From Leptolyngbya sp. NIES-3755 (lineage in GTDB: Bacteria; Cyanobacteriota; Cyanobacteriia; Leptolyngbyales; Leptolyngbyaceae), in contig AP017308.1 of assembly GCA_001548435.1 (NCBI GenBank), positions 3,605,030 through 3,669,029 on the forward strand: 64,000 nucleotides of DNA, given 5' to 3'. The position numbers and the translations under genes were made by a program. Shown here piece after piece: positions 46,851 to 55,793 of this stretch. The notes under the pieces were generated by a model, which was not told the DNA's origin, ran no database searches, and saw nothing but the letters and a program-made list of their open reading frames with translations. Within the stretch, counting starts at the first letter, position 1. Each line of letters begins with the position of its first letter.

Positions 46851-47401
46851 TGCGAATGGGGCGGTCTGAGCAAACGATCCGCTACTGGTGCCAAGATGAA
46901 ACCCGGCTCGGTCTGATGACGATTCATCGACGCAAGATCACCAATTGTGGAGTCAAGCCGATTGGCATTGAGCAATGGCAACGAGACACCTACTATCTCT
47001 ATGGCATCGTCGAACCGAAGACTGGGGACAGTTTTTTCTATGAGTTCTCGCACCTTGACCACATCTGCTTTGAGCAGTTCTTGAAGTTAGTGTCCGAGCA
47101 GTTTCCAGACAGTTTGAACATCATTCAACTTGATAACAGTGGTGCACACACCGCAGGCGATATCACGATTCCTGACAATGTATTGCTCGTGTTTCAGCCG
47201 CCTTATTCGCCCGAACTCAATCCGATTGAACGATTGTGGCAATACCTCAAAGATGATTTGGCATGGATGCGCTATGAAACCTTAGAAGCGTTGCGGCTCG
47301 ACGTGCGCGATTTGCTCAGTCATCTTTGTCAAAAGACGATCGCATCTTTGACTGGATACTGGTTCATCTTATCTGCTTTATCTGTAGCAGGTATTAATTG
47401 A
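46826..47401 (+). CDS. IS630 transposase, second reading frame (DDE domain)
   Basis: Open from 46826, possible TTG/ATG starts at 46841-46856. Catalytic residues: Asp in IRYWCQDETRLGL, Asp in HIIQLDNSG-type NIIQLDNSGAHT, and Glu in ELNPIERLWQYLK. With the upstream frame it forms a ~350-residue transposase. The product needs a -1 shift or separate initiation to be active. Confidence 0.85.
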   Translation, partial: TLAARLGVMRMGRSEQTIRYWCQDETRLGLMTIHRRKITNCGVKPIGIEQWQRDTYYLYGIVEPKTGDSFFYEFSHLDHICFEQFLKLVSEQFPDSLNIIQLDNSGAHTAGDITIPDNVLLVFQPPYSPELNPIERLWQYLKDDLAWMRYETLEALRLDVRDLLSHLCQKTIASLTGYWFILSALSVAGIN

Positions 47402-47408
47402 GATGGTA

Positions 47409-47720
47409 TAAGACAACGAGTGAGGCATCAGCGAAGTCCATTGGAAGATCGGCGTAGCTTTCCATCAGTTGAATTGCGCGATCGATATGAGACGACTGAA
47501 GATCGAAAACCTCAAAGGTACTCATGCCAATTCCACGCAAAAAGTTAATCTGCGCTGATTGACCAATTCTTCGACCGAGAAAATAGCAAGTTTCGGTGAT
47601 AACTGGATAGGTTGTGATGAGTGTTTCCTGAACAGAACTAAAGGCAATTTGAGCGGCAGCATTAAAGGAATCACGTCGATCGAAGAGTGCTACGAATGCG
47701 CCTGTATCAACGATGATCAT
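47409..47720 (-). pseudogene. vapC: vapC PIN-domain toxin, 5' part, split by the IS
   Basis: From ATG 47720 (overlapping the antitoxin stop as ATGA): MIIVDTGAFVALFDRRDSFN, VITETCYFLGRR, then MDFADASLVVL up to the IS. The PIN acidic residues are Asp in VDTG, Glu in TETCYF and Asp in DFADAS; the last, in TVDRRDF, is beyond the IS. VapC toxins cleave RNA. The insertion adds a few residues and stops the frame, so the toxin is probably dead. Confidence 0.88.
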
Positions 47721-48022
47721 AGGCAACCTTGATCGTGCTTCTCTTGCAAGTATTGATCAATAACAGCTTTGTAGTTCTGCGATGAATCTGGTTCACCGTC
47801 GATACATCCAACTAATCCTAGTTCTTGGAACGCTTCAAATGGTGTTTTTTTCTGGGTTTGTGAGCTTTGAGGCTGCTCTACGATCGACTGATTATCTTGA
47901 ACTTGATCGTAGTAAGCTGCGATCGCGGCTTTGAGGATCTCTGCCTGATTTTGGTTGGTTTGCTGCTGGATTTGCTGAAGTTGATGAATTGTTTCTTCGT
48001 CAAGTTGTGCGGTAATTTCCAT
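47717..48022 (-). CDS. vapB: VapB-type antitoxin (ribbon-helix-helix)
   Basis: 101 residues from ATG 48022 with GGAGA upstream. The start MEITAQLDEETIHQLQQIQQ followed by NQAEILKAAIAAYY is a ribbon-helix-helix DNA-binding fold. A Gln-rich linker leads to a C-terminal toxin-binding tail (FQELGLVGCIDGEPDSSQNY). It would repress its own operon and neutralise VapC. The toxin is broken, so it is now free to persist without a partner. Confidence 0.82.
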   Translation of the reverse strand: MEITAQLDEETIHQLQQIQQQTNQNQAEILKAAIAAYYDQVQDNQSIVEQPQSSQTQKKTPFEAFQELGLVGCIDGEPDSSQNYKAVIDQYLQEKHDQGCL

Positions 48023-48155
48023 TGAATTTCTCCGATCGTATTTTGATCTTAACTGTGCGATCACGAATTTCTACAAACGACCTTGCTCATCCTTTCTCTG
48101 CGTTTAGGTCTATGAAAATTGCGATTATTTGAGCCGGACAATCTGCCATGTTGGA

Positions 48156-49400
48156 TTAGACATGAGCTATTTCTCTTACTTCTACCGTACTGCCTAAATT
48201 CCCGTCAGCAGAAAGCAAAGAATTGACAATCTGTTTTTTCAAGTAATTTAGTTTCTCTGTGTGTTTTTGAAGTTGCTCAATTTCGGCATCTTGACTGTCA
48301 AAGACTTCTATTATCTGCTTCTGCTCGTGCTTAGGAGGCAATGGTATTTTTAAGGCAATCAATTTCTCGCGTGTTAGATGAGCAATGCTTGTCTGAGTAG
48401 TTATTTTATTCAGACGACCATCCAAAGCAGCAAAATTCATGTATCTAAGCATATATCCAGGCAAGATCTGATCACTCTTTGCACGAAGGCGATGTATTGC
48501 TTTTTGAAAATATACGTCTTTTGCTTGATCCTGCCAAATTGCTGTGCGTCCTACTTCGCCGCCCTCACACACAAGAAGATCGCCTAAAGTCAGCGAAAAT
48601 TTCTTGCGTTCCTCATCTGAGAAATCCATCCACTCCAAATCTGTTAAATCAAATTTATTCCATAGCACGTTTCGATTGGCTAAGTACTTGGCAGGAGATT
48701 TACCAGTTTTGGAGTCCTTGTTGAGCATTTTGCCCAGTTGAGCATCGAATAAGTCGCCTACTTGCTTCACTTTCCAAGTTGACGGAAGATCTCCCAGCTC
48801 AGTGTGAATGTACTCCGTGTGCTCAATCCCTCTAATGAATACTTCCTGCATCAAAATCTGCTTGAGATCCTCAGCAGATCTGATCGATACCTCCGTCGCA
48901 GCAATAGCATCCTCGATCGCTTGAAACAACTCCACCATTTCCTTTTGTTTATCGATCGGTGGAATCAGAAACTCTTGTGCAGCAAGCACCTTCCATTTGA
49001 TTGTTGGTGATAGTGAACCCTCTGAAATTGCGATCGCTCGATCAAAAAACAAATCTGACTGCATGAAAAACGGCAGAAATCCTGGTACTGTCGCTGTCGG
49101 GTTTGCCTCTAACACCATTGCATGAGCCGAGCAAATGCCATCAAAATCAGCCACCGCCACTTTGCGCTGATATGCTCGACGCTTTCCAAAAATAATCTGT
49201 CCTGGCTTAACTCGCAATTTGGTTGCATTCACATCGTCAGGAGTTCCGCGTCTTCTGATCTTCAAACTGCCTGGATCAAGATGCTCTAGCCCTACGTAAA
49301 CTTCGACTCCTGCCGCTTTAGGATCATCAACGCGATCGCTAATGTGAAAGGCTAATTCTTCAAAACGTAGTTTTCTCCACCCATTCGGTAACTCAGACAT
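48156..49400 (-). CDS. hsdS: Type I restriction enzyme, S (specificity) subunit
   Basis: 414 residues with the usual two target-recognition halves: LPNGWRKLRFEELAFHI...first domain to ~175 with the conserved spacer helix (DKQKEMVELFQAIEDAIAAT), then LPSTWKVKQVGDLFDAQLG...second domain and spacer (KHEQKQIIEVFDSQDAEIEQ). It chooses the bipartite DNA target and joins two M subunits. It lies between hsdR and the two hsdM genes, ~2.9 kb from the latter. Confidence 0.93.
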   Translation of the reverse strand: MSELPNGWRKLRFEELAFHISDRVDDPKAAGVEVYVGLEHLDPGSLKIRRRGTPDDVNATKLRVKPGQIIFGKRRAYQRKVAVADFDGICSAHAMVLEANPTATVPGFLPFFMQSDLFFDRAIAISEGSLSPTIKWKVLAAQEFLIPPIDKQKEMVELFQAIEDAIAATEVSIRSAEDLKQILMQEVFIRGIEHTEYIHTELGDLPSTWKVKQVGDLFDAQLGKMLNKDSKTGKSPAKYLANRNVLWNKFDLTDLEWMDFSDEERKKFSLTLGDLLVCEGGEVGRTAIWQDQAKDVYFQKAIHRLRAKSDQILPGYMLRYMNFAALDGRLNKITTQTSIAHLTREKLIALKIPLPPKHEQKQIIEVFDSQDAEIEQLQKHTEKLNYLKKQIVNSLLSADGNLGSTVEVREIAHV

Positions 49401-49573
49401 CGATCGCGCTCATCTTCCAACCCACGTCATGATACAAGCAAATTGCGTGAGTCGTGAAAATCTCGAAGATTAAGCGAAAACCCAAGCGTTAGGTTATGAT
49501 AGAAGCGAATACACAAGCGAGGTAGTTTCAATGAAGTTGAACAAGATAGTGATTGTTTGGAGAAATCTAATAG

Positions 49574-49870
49574 ATGTCCAAAGTTTTAGAAGACCGCAAG
49601 AACAATCTGTTTATCTACATCTATTCAGATGATCATCTTCCACCGCACGTCCATGTATTTGTAGGACGAAAGAAAAGCCGAAGCGATAAGGATATCAAGA
49701 TCAGCATTGGAAACGACGCGATCGCGCCTGAGATCCTTGCTGCACATCCAAAAATTAAAAATACTGATATTCGTAAAGCCTGGGAATTAGTCGCTGATCA
49801 CCAGGATGAACTATTAATCAAATGGGAAGAAATACATGGCTCAGAAAAAATGGAGAAAGGAGATCACTGA
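49574..49870 (+). CDS. DUF4160 protein
   Basis: 98 residues from ATG 49574. The motif YSDDHLPPHVHV is the signature of DUF4160. It overlaps the following DUF2442 gene by 35 nt. Such pairs are common in accessory regions and have been suggested to be toxin-antitoxin-like; I know of no settled activity. It runs opposite to the restriction genes. Confidence 0.85.
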   Translation: MSKVLEDRKNNLFIYIYSDDHLPPHVHVFVGRKKSRSDKDIKISIGNDAIAPEILAAHPKIKNTDIRKAWELVADHQDELLIKWEEIHGSEKMEKGDH

Positions 49871-50285
49871 TGAGCAAATAGAAGCCCAGATTAGCAAGGC
49901 GAAGGCAGCTTGGGTTGAAGCGGCTTCGACAGAACCTCGTGCTGAGTCTGTGAGCTTTGATTCTGAGAGATTGATATATACGATCGATCTATCAACAGGT
50001 GTCCAACTCTCTTTTCCAGCTACTTTAATTCGAGAAATCGCCGAAGCCCCAGTAGAAGACTTATCTGATGTACATCTTTCTGGAGTGGGCAACAGCATTC
50101 ACTGGGAGAAATTAGACGTTGACTTTAGCATTCCTGGACTGATTTTCAGAATATTGGGGACACAGGTATCAATGTCTGTGTTAGCAAGGCAAGGCGGCAA
50201 AAAGAGTTCTGTTGCAAAAGCAGAGGCAGCGAGGCAGAACGGGAAGAAAGGTGGACGACCTCGGAAGAACAAAGTACCCGTTTAG
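49836..50285 (+). CDS. DUF2442 protein
   Basis: 149 residues from ATG 49836. The core RLIYTIDLSTGVQLSFPATL ... SGVGNSIHWEKLDVDFSIPG is the DUF2442 pattern (..L.W..LD.D.S). The tail is basic and Gly/Lys-rich (ARQNGKKGGRPRKNK), suggesting nucleic-acid binding and making it the likely antitoxin of the pair with DUF4160. Confidence 0.85.
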   Translation: MAQKKWRKEITDEQIEAQISKAKAAWVEAASTEPRAESVSFDSERLIYTIDLSTGVQLSFPATLIREIAEAPVEDLSDVHLSGVGNSIHWEKLDVDFSIPGLIFRILGTQVSMSVLARQGGKKSSVAKAEAARQNGKKGGRPRKNKVPV

Positions 50286-50585
50286 GGGAAAAGTGCGATC
50301 GTGAATGTGAAATATCAACGCTTTATCTGATGAATCAGAATGCGATCGTAGTTATCATCTGAACATACAGAGTTATACAAATAATTCTTTCCTTTGTCGC
50401 AACTTAAACACAGTGCAAAAATGCCAATCGTCCCCACAAAACTGGCTCCAGATCTTGCTTGACAAGCCTTATAGTACAGATCTACCATGAACAAGTGTAC
50501 TGAGTTTGTCCCAGATTGCGGTATAGATTGTCCCCAGAGAGATACGTAAAATGCGATCGCACATTCGTTTTGTGAGGAGCGATCG

Positions 50586-50861
50586 ATGAGCGAATCAAAA
50601 GAATGGTCACTAATTAAACGCACTCTGGGATGGGCTTACATCGTTCTAGAGGAACTTACCATGTCCCAACCCTCGAACAGTGTTGATCCTATTACCAAAA
50701 ATAAAATGGAGCAGGCAAAAACCAAGATTGCTGAGACTTTGCGAAATCCAGCGGTTGAAGTAGCTGCTCAAAACGTGGAGTATCAATCTTTAGTTCAAAA
50801 ACTGCAAGCTGCGGATATGCCCATCACAGATGAGCGAATTGACAGGGCAAAGAGGCTTTGA
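50586..50861 (+). CDS. Small hypothetical protein
   Basis: 91 residues from ATG 50586 (GAGGAG upstream); a second ATG at 50661 (GAGGAA upstream) is also possible. The helical C-terminal part (TKIAETLRNPAVEVAAQNVE, MPITDERIDRAKRL) has no known domain. The minus-strand frame across 50315-50623 is less convincing. Confidence 0.4.
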   Translation: MSESKEWSLIKRTLGWAYIVLEELTMSQPSNSVDPITKNKMEQAKTKIAETLRNPAVEVAAQNVEYQSLVQKLQAADMPITDERIDRAKRL

Positions 50862-50908
50862 GATTGATTTCTTAGCCTCTCTAGTCAATCATTCTCCACA
50901 GGCGCATT

Positions 50909-51730
50909 TCATGGAGAATTAGTTTCTATTCTTGCAATCAGTTTGCTCAAATAATCTTTTAGGATCTTCTTAGCTCGTTCCCGGTGTTCTTCTCTCAATA
51001 GATTGGCAACACTGGGACGATCAACTAAGTGATTTCTGACATACCTAATCGCCTTGACGTAATACTCTTTCTTCGGTGATGCCTCATTTGGATATCTCTG
51101 CCTAATCTCGCAAAATGGCATTTCTCTGCGGTTCCTGATGCTAATCATTAACCAAGCTTTGAGATAAACGTAAATATCTTGGCAAAATAGCTCCAAACGC
51201 ATATTCTTTATTTCCTCATTAGAAGCATCTTGTTTACCCAATGCTTCTAAGCAGGCGCGAAGAGCAATATTTTGAAGAAGCTCATCCTCATCTCCTAATG
51301 CTCTTCCGATCTCGTCGTGAGCTAATGAATCTTCTAGCAATTCTAGGTGCGACGAATCGCTCCATAATTTTAAGGAGGGATTGCCCCTCTTAAAGTCAAA
51401 CCGCAGTGGCACGTTCTTTTCAATCAGCGCATAATACTCCCAATTCTGCCGCTCTAAGACTCCCTCAGATGTTTGAGTTTTGTCGCGCTCTTTGAGTTCT
51501 TTGTCTTTAGCATCCTCTATTGCACCCACCACTAGCGCGTGTACCATGTCCCAAGAAAAAGCCAACATGAGACCTGCGTAGACTAATTCCAAACCAGAAT
51601 CATTTTCAAAAGTTTTGGACAACCAGCGCGACAGCACAAAGGCAGCAAAGATAAGAAATAACGTTGTTGCTACTGCCCATTCCTTACTCGTCCGCAGCCG
51701 TTTACGATAACGCACCCTTGAAAGAACCAT
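50909..51730 (-). CDS. Two-pass membrane protein, unknown
   Basis: 273 residues from ATG 51730. Two transmembrane helices lie near 20-38 (AVATTLFLIFAAFVLSRWL) and 48-72 (LELVYAGLMLAFSWDMVHAL). A ~200-residue cytoplasmic helical domain follows with many charged residues (EIGRALGDEDELLQNIALRA, KILKDYLSKLIARIE). No family is recognised. It sits inside the restriction island, between hsdS and hsdM. Confidence 0.6.
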   Translation of the reverse strand: MVLSRVRYRKRLRTSKEWAVATTLFLIFAAFVLSRWLSKTFENDSGLELVYAGLMLAFSWDMVHALVVGAIEDAKDKELKERDKTQTSEGVLERQNWEYYALIEKNVPLRFDFKRGNPSLKLWSDSSHLELLEDSLAHDEIGRALGDEDELLQNIALRACLEALGKQDASNEEIKNMRLELFCQDIYVYLKAWLMISIRNRREMPFCEIRQRYPNEASPKKEYYVKAIRYVRNHLVDRPSVANLLREEHRERAKKILKDYLSKLIARIETNSP

Positions 51731-51807
51731 CTATAACCTCCGAAGGTATACTTGATAGCTACCATTGAAACCTTTCTAAAGCGTTCATCACGATGTAGTG
51801 ACTCCGA

Positions 51808-52182
51808 TTATTTATCTAGCGATCGCATTATCTGTTTCAACAATTCAGCTTCTTCCTCCTCTGCTTTGCGAATCCGAGCGATCATATACGAAGCAGTATT
51901 TTTGCTCACCCCGACCTCTTGAGCAAGTCGGCGTACACTAATCACCCGAAATGGGTTCAACACTAATTTAATTGCATGAAACCATTTCTGTAAATCTACA
52001 TGAGTTTGATGAAACAGAGTGCCTACTGTAACGCTGTACGACGTAAAGCAATCGTTACAGTGATATCTTTGTTCTGTCTTAAAAGCTGCTGCATTGGTTG
52101 AACCGCAATACGGGCATTGAGGCTTCCCATTCCAACGAATGCTTTCTAGCAAATGCAAACATTCCTGATGAGTTTTTGACAT
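51808..52182 (-). CDS. Zinc-ribbon/HTH protein derived from an IS1595-type transposase
   Basis: 124 residues from ATG 52182. CPYCGSTNAAAF...YHCNDC is the zinc ribbon, then YSVTVGTLFHQTHVDLQKWF and VRRLAQEVGVSKNTASYMIA, the helix-turn-helix that opens IS1595/ISXO2 transposases. The catalytic DDE domain is absent, but the end is clean (KQIMRSLDK) with no sign of decay. It could be a domesticated DNA-binding regulator in the hsd locus, or just a truncated IS. Confidence 0.7.
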   Translation of the reverse strand: MSKTHQECLHLLESIRWNGKPQCPYCGSTNAAAFKTEQRYHCNDCFTSYSVTVGTLFHQTHVDLQKWFHAIKLVLNPFRVISVRRLAQEVGVSKNTASYMIARIRKAEEEEAELLKQIMRSLDK

Positions 52183-52290
52183 AGCGCAAAGAATCAAAAT
52201 CGAGCTTCACGCTAATCAAAAGCCCAATCTGACCCCTGTTACGCAGAACATCAGGTTAAATCAGTTACGTTCGACAATCCGCACCAATTT

Positions 52291-53769
52291 TTAGACGGTG
52301 TACCCTGTCTGTTTTAATACTTGAAACAGCGCATCCGTCTGCTGCTTGACTAAGATCCGGCTGTCCTGCCACGCCTGCTGTGCGGCAGAAACATCATATT
52401 GCCGATGCTCATTTCCAATGCGTGTGTAAAGCGGAATGCTGAGATTGTGATGATTCTTCCGAATCTTCTCTAACTCAACCAGTCGAGCAATGTCCGCGTG
52501 TTCCTGCGGCTCAAAGTAAGCCCCCAGTAGCTTTGCTTCATTCGCAGGTGATAAAAAGCTTTGTGCCCGTTCTCGTGTCACCTGCTGAACCCCTTCAACA
52601 AACAGAATCTTTCCTCGTCGCTCAGACGATTTCTGCGATCGCAGCACCACAACACAAGCCTCCATCGGCGAGTTGTAAAACAAATTCGCGCCCAGTCCGA
52701 TCACCGCTTCCACCAAATCCGCTTCTACGATCGCTTTTCGCATTTCGACTTCCGAATCCCGAAACAAAATGCCATGCGGGTACAAAATCGCCGCCCGTCC
52801 CGTATCTGGCTTCAAACTCGCCAAAATATGCTGAAAAAACGCATAGTCCGCGTTCCCTTGAGGCGGCGTACCAAACTGATTGCGCTGAAACGGATCAGCC
52901 GCGAACTTCTCCCGATTCCATCGCTTCACGCTATACGGTGGATTCGCCAGCACCAGATCAAATTGCTTTAAGCGATCGCCCTCAATAAACTTCGGCTCAT
53001 CCAAGGTATTGCCGCGTTGAATCTCAAATTCTTCAATATCATGCAGAAACAAATTCATCCGAGCGATCGCACTCGTAATCAAATTCACTTCCTGACCATA
53101 CACTTTCACATTACGATGCTCTTTCCCCCGCTTCTTTAGCTCCAGCACCGCATTCAACAGCATTCCACCCGATCCACAGGTCGGATCGTAAATCGATTCC
53201 CCACTCTGCAACTCCAACAATTGCGTCATCAAATGCACAACCGTTCGATTGGTATAAAATTCGGCTGCCGTATGTCCAGAATCATCGGCAAACTTCTTGA
53301 TCAAAAACTCATAAGCGTTCCCCAGTTGATCTTGAGGCACATTCGCAATGCTGAGATCATGAGTACTGAAATGCTCGAACAACCGCAGCAGCAACGCATC
53401 TGGTAATCGATCGCGATTCGTCCAAGGTGCATCCCCAAAAACGCCGTAAAGCTTATCAGGATTCGCCTTCTCAATCTCGCGCATCGCGTTCTGAATCGCT
53501 TGACCCACCTGAGAGGTCTTTTGCCTGACATCATTCCATCGCTGCCCTTTCGGAATCACAAAGCGATGCTGCTCCGGCAGTTCCGCGTATTCTTCATCTC
53601 CACCAAACGCCGTCACTGCCTGCTCAAATTCTTCGTCATACACATCACACAAGCGTTTGAAGAACAGCAGTGGAAAAATAAACTGCTTATAGTCCGACGC
53701 ATCAATCTGTCCGCGCAGCAGTTCTGCGGCTCCCCACAAATACTTTTCCAGTTCTGCCTGCGTCATCAT
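52291..53769 (-). CDS. hsdM: Type I restriction enzyme, M subunit (first copy in map order)
   Basis: 492 residues. N6-adenine methyltransferase: SAM-binding motif I DPTCGSGG (195-202) and catalytic motif IV NPPY (276-279), with the N-terminal helical HsdM domain (FPLLFFKRLCDVYDEEFEQA). Its ATG overlaps the stop of the other hsdM gene (ATGA), so the two are translated together. The two proteins share layout but differ at many positions, so this is an old paralogue, not a recent duplicate. Confidence 0.95.
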   Translation of the reverse strand: MMTQAELEKYLWGAAELLRGQIDASDYKQFIFPLLFFKRLCDVYDEEFEQAVTAFGGDEEYAELPEQHRFVIPKGQRWNDVRQKTSQVGQAIQNAMREIEKANPDKLYGVFGDAPWTNRDRLPDALLLRLFEHFSTHDLSIANVPQDQLGNAYEFLIKKFADDSGHTAAEFYTNRTVVHLMTQLLELQSGESIYDPTCGSGGMLLNAVLELKKRGKEHRNVKVYGQEVNLITSAIARMNLFLHDIEEFEIQRGNTLDEPKFIEGDRLKQFDLVLANPPYSVKRWNREKFAADPFQRNQFGTPPQGNADYAFFQHILASLKPDTGRAAILYPHGILFRDSEVEMRKAIVEADLVEAVIGLGANLFYNSPMEACVVVLRSQKSSERRGKILFVEGVQQVTRERAQSFLSPANEAKLLGAYFEPQEHADIARLVELEKIRKNHHNLSIPLYTRIGNEHRQYDVSAAQQAWQDSRILVKQQTDALFQVLKQTGYTV

Positions 53770-55259
53770 ACGTCCAACCCTGCCTTTTTCAGTAATGCCT
53801 CTAACCGTTCTTCCGCCTGAGCTTGCAGCTTTAAACTCTCCTGGAGTTGTGCGATCGCTTCCTGGACACTCATCCCTTGCTCAACCTGTTCCTTCTGAAT
53901 GTACCGACTGATGTTGAGGTTGTAGCCGTGTGATTCAATCTCTTGCAGCTCGACCGATCGCGAAATGCCTGTAATCTCTTGTCGATCGCGACAAATCGCA
54001 TAAATCTGATCTGACTGCTCCGGGGTTAGCGTATTTTGCGATCGACCTTTCGTATAAATCTCGCTGGCATCAATGAAAAATACCTTTTCACGATCGCTCA
54101 CTGCTTTACGATCGCGCATCACCAAAATGCACCCAGGAATCCCCGTTCCATAAAACAAGTTCGATCCCAAGCCAATAATCGCCTCAATATAATCTTCAAT
54201 CAGCAATCGCTTCCGAATCTCTCCCTCTTTTCCGCCCCGAAACAACACCCCATGCGGCAACACCACAGCCATGCGCCCTTTTCCTGGTTTGAGCGATTTC
54301 ATCATGTGCATCACCCAGGCAAAATCCCCGTTACTATCCCCAGGCAATCCGAACACATTGCGAGCGTAAACATCACTAATCCACTGATCCCGTCCCCATT
54401 TTTTCAGGCTAAACGGTGGATTCGCCAATACACAATCAAACTGCTCCAAGGCATCCCCCACATGGAATGCAGGCTCTTGCAGCGTGTCGCCACGAACAAC
54501 CTTAAAATCCTCAACGCCATGCAGAAACAGATTCATGCGGGCAATCCCCTGCGTCGTCAAGTTCCGCTCTTGCCCCCGAATCACAAGATTGCGCCACTCT
54601 CCCTGGCTTTCTCGCACATGATGAATCGCTTCTAGCAGCATTCCACCCGTTCCACACGCCGGATCGTAGATGCTTTCCTTTGATCGTGGATCAAGAATGT
54701 TCACCATCAACCGCACGATCGTTCGAGGCGTATAAAACTCTCCTGCCTTCTTATTAGAGCTATCCGCGAACTTCTTAATCAGGTACTCATACGCCTGACC
54801 CATCATATCTTCCCGCACATGAGCATTCGCCAATCGAATCTGGTTAAAATGCTCCAGCAGCTTTTTCATCAACGAATCAGGCAACCGCTCAGTATTCGCC
54901 CATTGAGCATCGCCAAAAATCCCATATAGCGCGTCTGGATTCGCCTTTTCCAGTTCTCTCAGTGCCGTCTGTAGTGCAAATCCAATCTGTTCATCTCGCT
55001 CAAACACATTCCGCCAATGATGTCCTTCTGGCACTTGAAAGCGGTGATTCTCTGGGAAAGCCGCAAACTCTTCGCCATACGTTTCCTGAATCTGCTGATA
55101 CTCTTCGTCATACACATCACAGATGCGCTTAAAAAACAGTAGAGGAAAAATATAGCTTTTGAAGTCAGCCGCATCGATCGGACCTCTGAGCAGATTGGCT
55201 GCGTCCCAGAGATGTTGCTGAAGTTGTGAGAGTGAGTACGAAGATTCGAGAGATTGCAA
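53766..55259 (-). CDS. hsdM: Type I restriction enzyme, M subunit (second copy)
   Basis: 497 residues from TTG 55259, chosen because AAGGAAG precedes it and no in-frame ATG lies before conserved sequence. Motif I is DPACGTGG (199-206) and motif IV NPPF (280-283); FPLLFFKRICDVYDEEY is shared with its paralogue. NPPF instead of NPPY is also found in active N6-adenine enzymes. The C-terminus (SVQEAIAQLQESLKLQAQAE) has an extra helix. It is the upstream member of the coupled pair. Confidence 0.95.
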   Translation of the reverse strand: MQSLESSYSLSQLQQHLWDAANLLRGPIDAADFKSYIFPLLFFKRICDVYDEEYQQIQETYGEEFAAFPENHRFQVPEGHHWRNVFERDEQIGFALQTALRELEKANPDALYGIFGDAQWANTERLPDSLMKKLLEHFNQIRLANAHVREDMMGQAYEYLIKKFADSSNKKAGEFYTPRTIVRLMVNILDPRSKESIYDPACGTGGMLLEAIHHVRESQGEWRNLVIRGQERNLTTQGIARMNLFLHGVEDFKVVRGDTLQEPAFHVGDALEQFDCVLANPPFSLKKWGRDQWISDVYARNVFGLPGDSNGDFAWVMHMMKSLKPGKGRMAVVLPHGVLFRGGKEGEIRKRLLIEDYIEAIIGLGSNLFYGTGIPGCILVMRDRKAVSDREKVFFIDASEIYTKGRSQNTLTPEQSDQIYAICRDRQEITGISRSVELQEIESHGYNLNISRYIQKEQVEQGMSVQEAIAQLQESLKLQAQAEERLEALLKKAGLDV

Positions 55260-55334
55260 GACTAAACTTCCTTTCGAGGCACGAGTCGATTAATCGTTAT
55301 AGCGCCTTTTAGGGGAGTTTCTACATCTCAACTT

Positions 55335-55793
55335 CTAATTTCTAGATTTATTCCAGCCCTCGAAGCTCTGTTTCAATTGTTCATGCCGCATTCGAGATGC
55401 GATCGCGACTCGATTTCCTTTCTTCGCATTACAAGTCCAGCACAGCATAATCAAATTCTGCTTGTCCAATGCCAACTTTGGAAACAACGACTTTGGCAAA
55501 ACGTGATCTACGGTTGGGTGGTTCGGCTGGAGCAGAAAATCCCCATTTGCCAGATAAACCGTCTGACCCAATTCCATGAGCTGATTACAGCAATTACACC
55601 GCCAGTTCTGCCGCTCTAGCTGCTTCGCTCTCCACTGCTTCCAATCGGCTGTATTGCGCCACTGTTCGTAAAGCAGCCTGCCATCTTTACGCTGTTGTCT
55701 CAAGGCATTCTGTAGCTGTTTCGCCTGGGTAAACTTCTGATCAATCTCAGATAAGTCAATGCTCGATCGCATCATCTCATCAAAACTGCTCAT
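55335..55793 (-). CDS. HNH endonuclease
   Basis: 152 residues from ATG 55793. CNCCNQLM, then TVDHVLPKSLFPKLALDKQN and LIMLCWTCNAKKGNR give the full HNH fold with two CxxC zinc pairs, the catalytic His of VDH and the Asn of DKQN. It nicks or cuts DNA. It overlaps the upstream gene by ATGA, so the two are coupled, and lies ~75 nt before the hsdM pair. Possibly an extra nuclease arm of the defence island. Confidence 0.85.
   Translation of the reverse strand: MSSFDEMMRSSIDLSEIDQKFTQAKQLQNALRQQRKDGRLLYEQWRNTADWKQWRAKQLERQNWRCNCCNQLMELGQTVYLANGDFLLQPNHPTVDHVLPKSLFPKLALDKQNLIMLCWTCNAKKGNRVAIASRMRHEQLKQSFEGWNKSRN

Larger units (their letters stand above)
46288..47408. mobile_element. IS630-family insertion sequence, about 1.12 kb
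   Basis: Inserted in a vapC toxin gene. Ends are imperfect inverted repeats of about 30 bp: TACCAAGTGGATCAATATGT on the left, TACCATCTCAATTAATACCT on the right, both followed by GCTACAGATAA. The flanks are TAA on both sides (46285-46287 and 47409-47411), or TA if the extra A is counted as element. Removing the IS and one copy restores the toxin frame (Val-Leu-Ala-Glu). The ends match the MITE at 2561-2666. Confidence 0.88.

Noticed and set aside
50315-50623. 102-codon minus-strand frame
   Set aside because: No ribosome site, no family, and it covers the likely promoter and start of the plus-strand gene at 50586.
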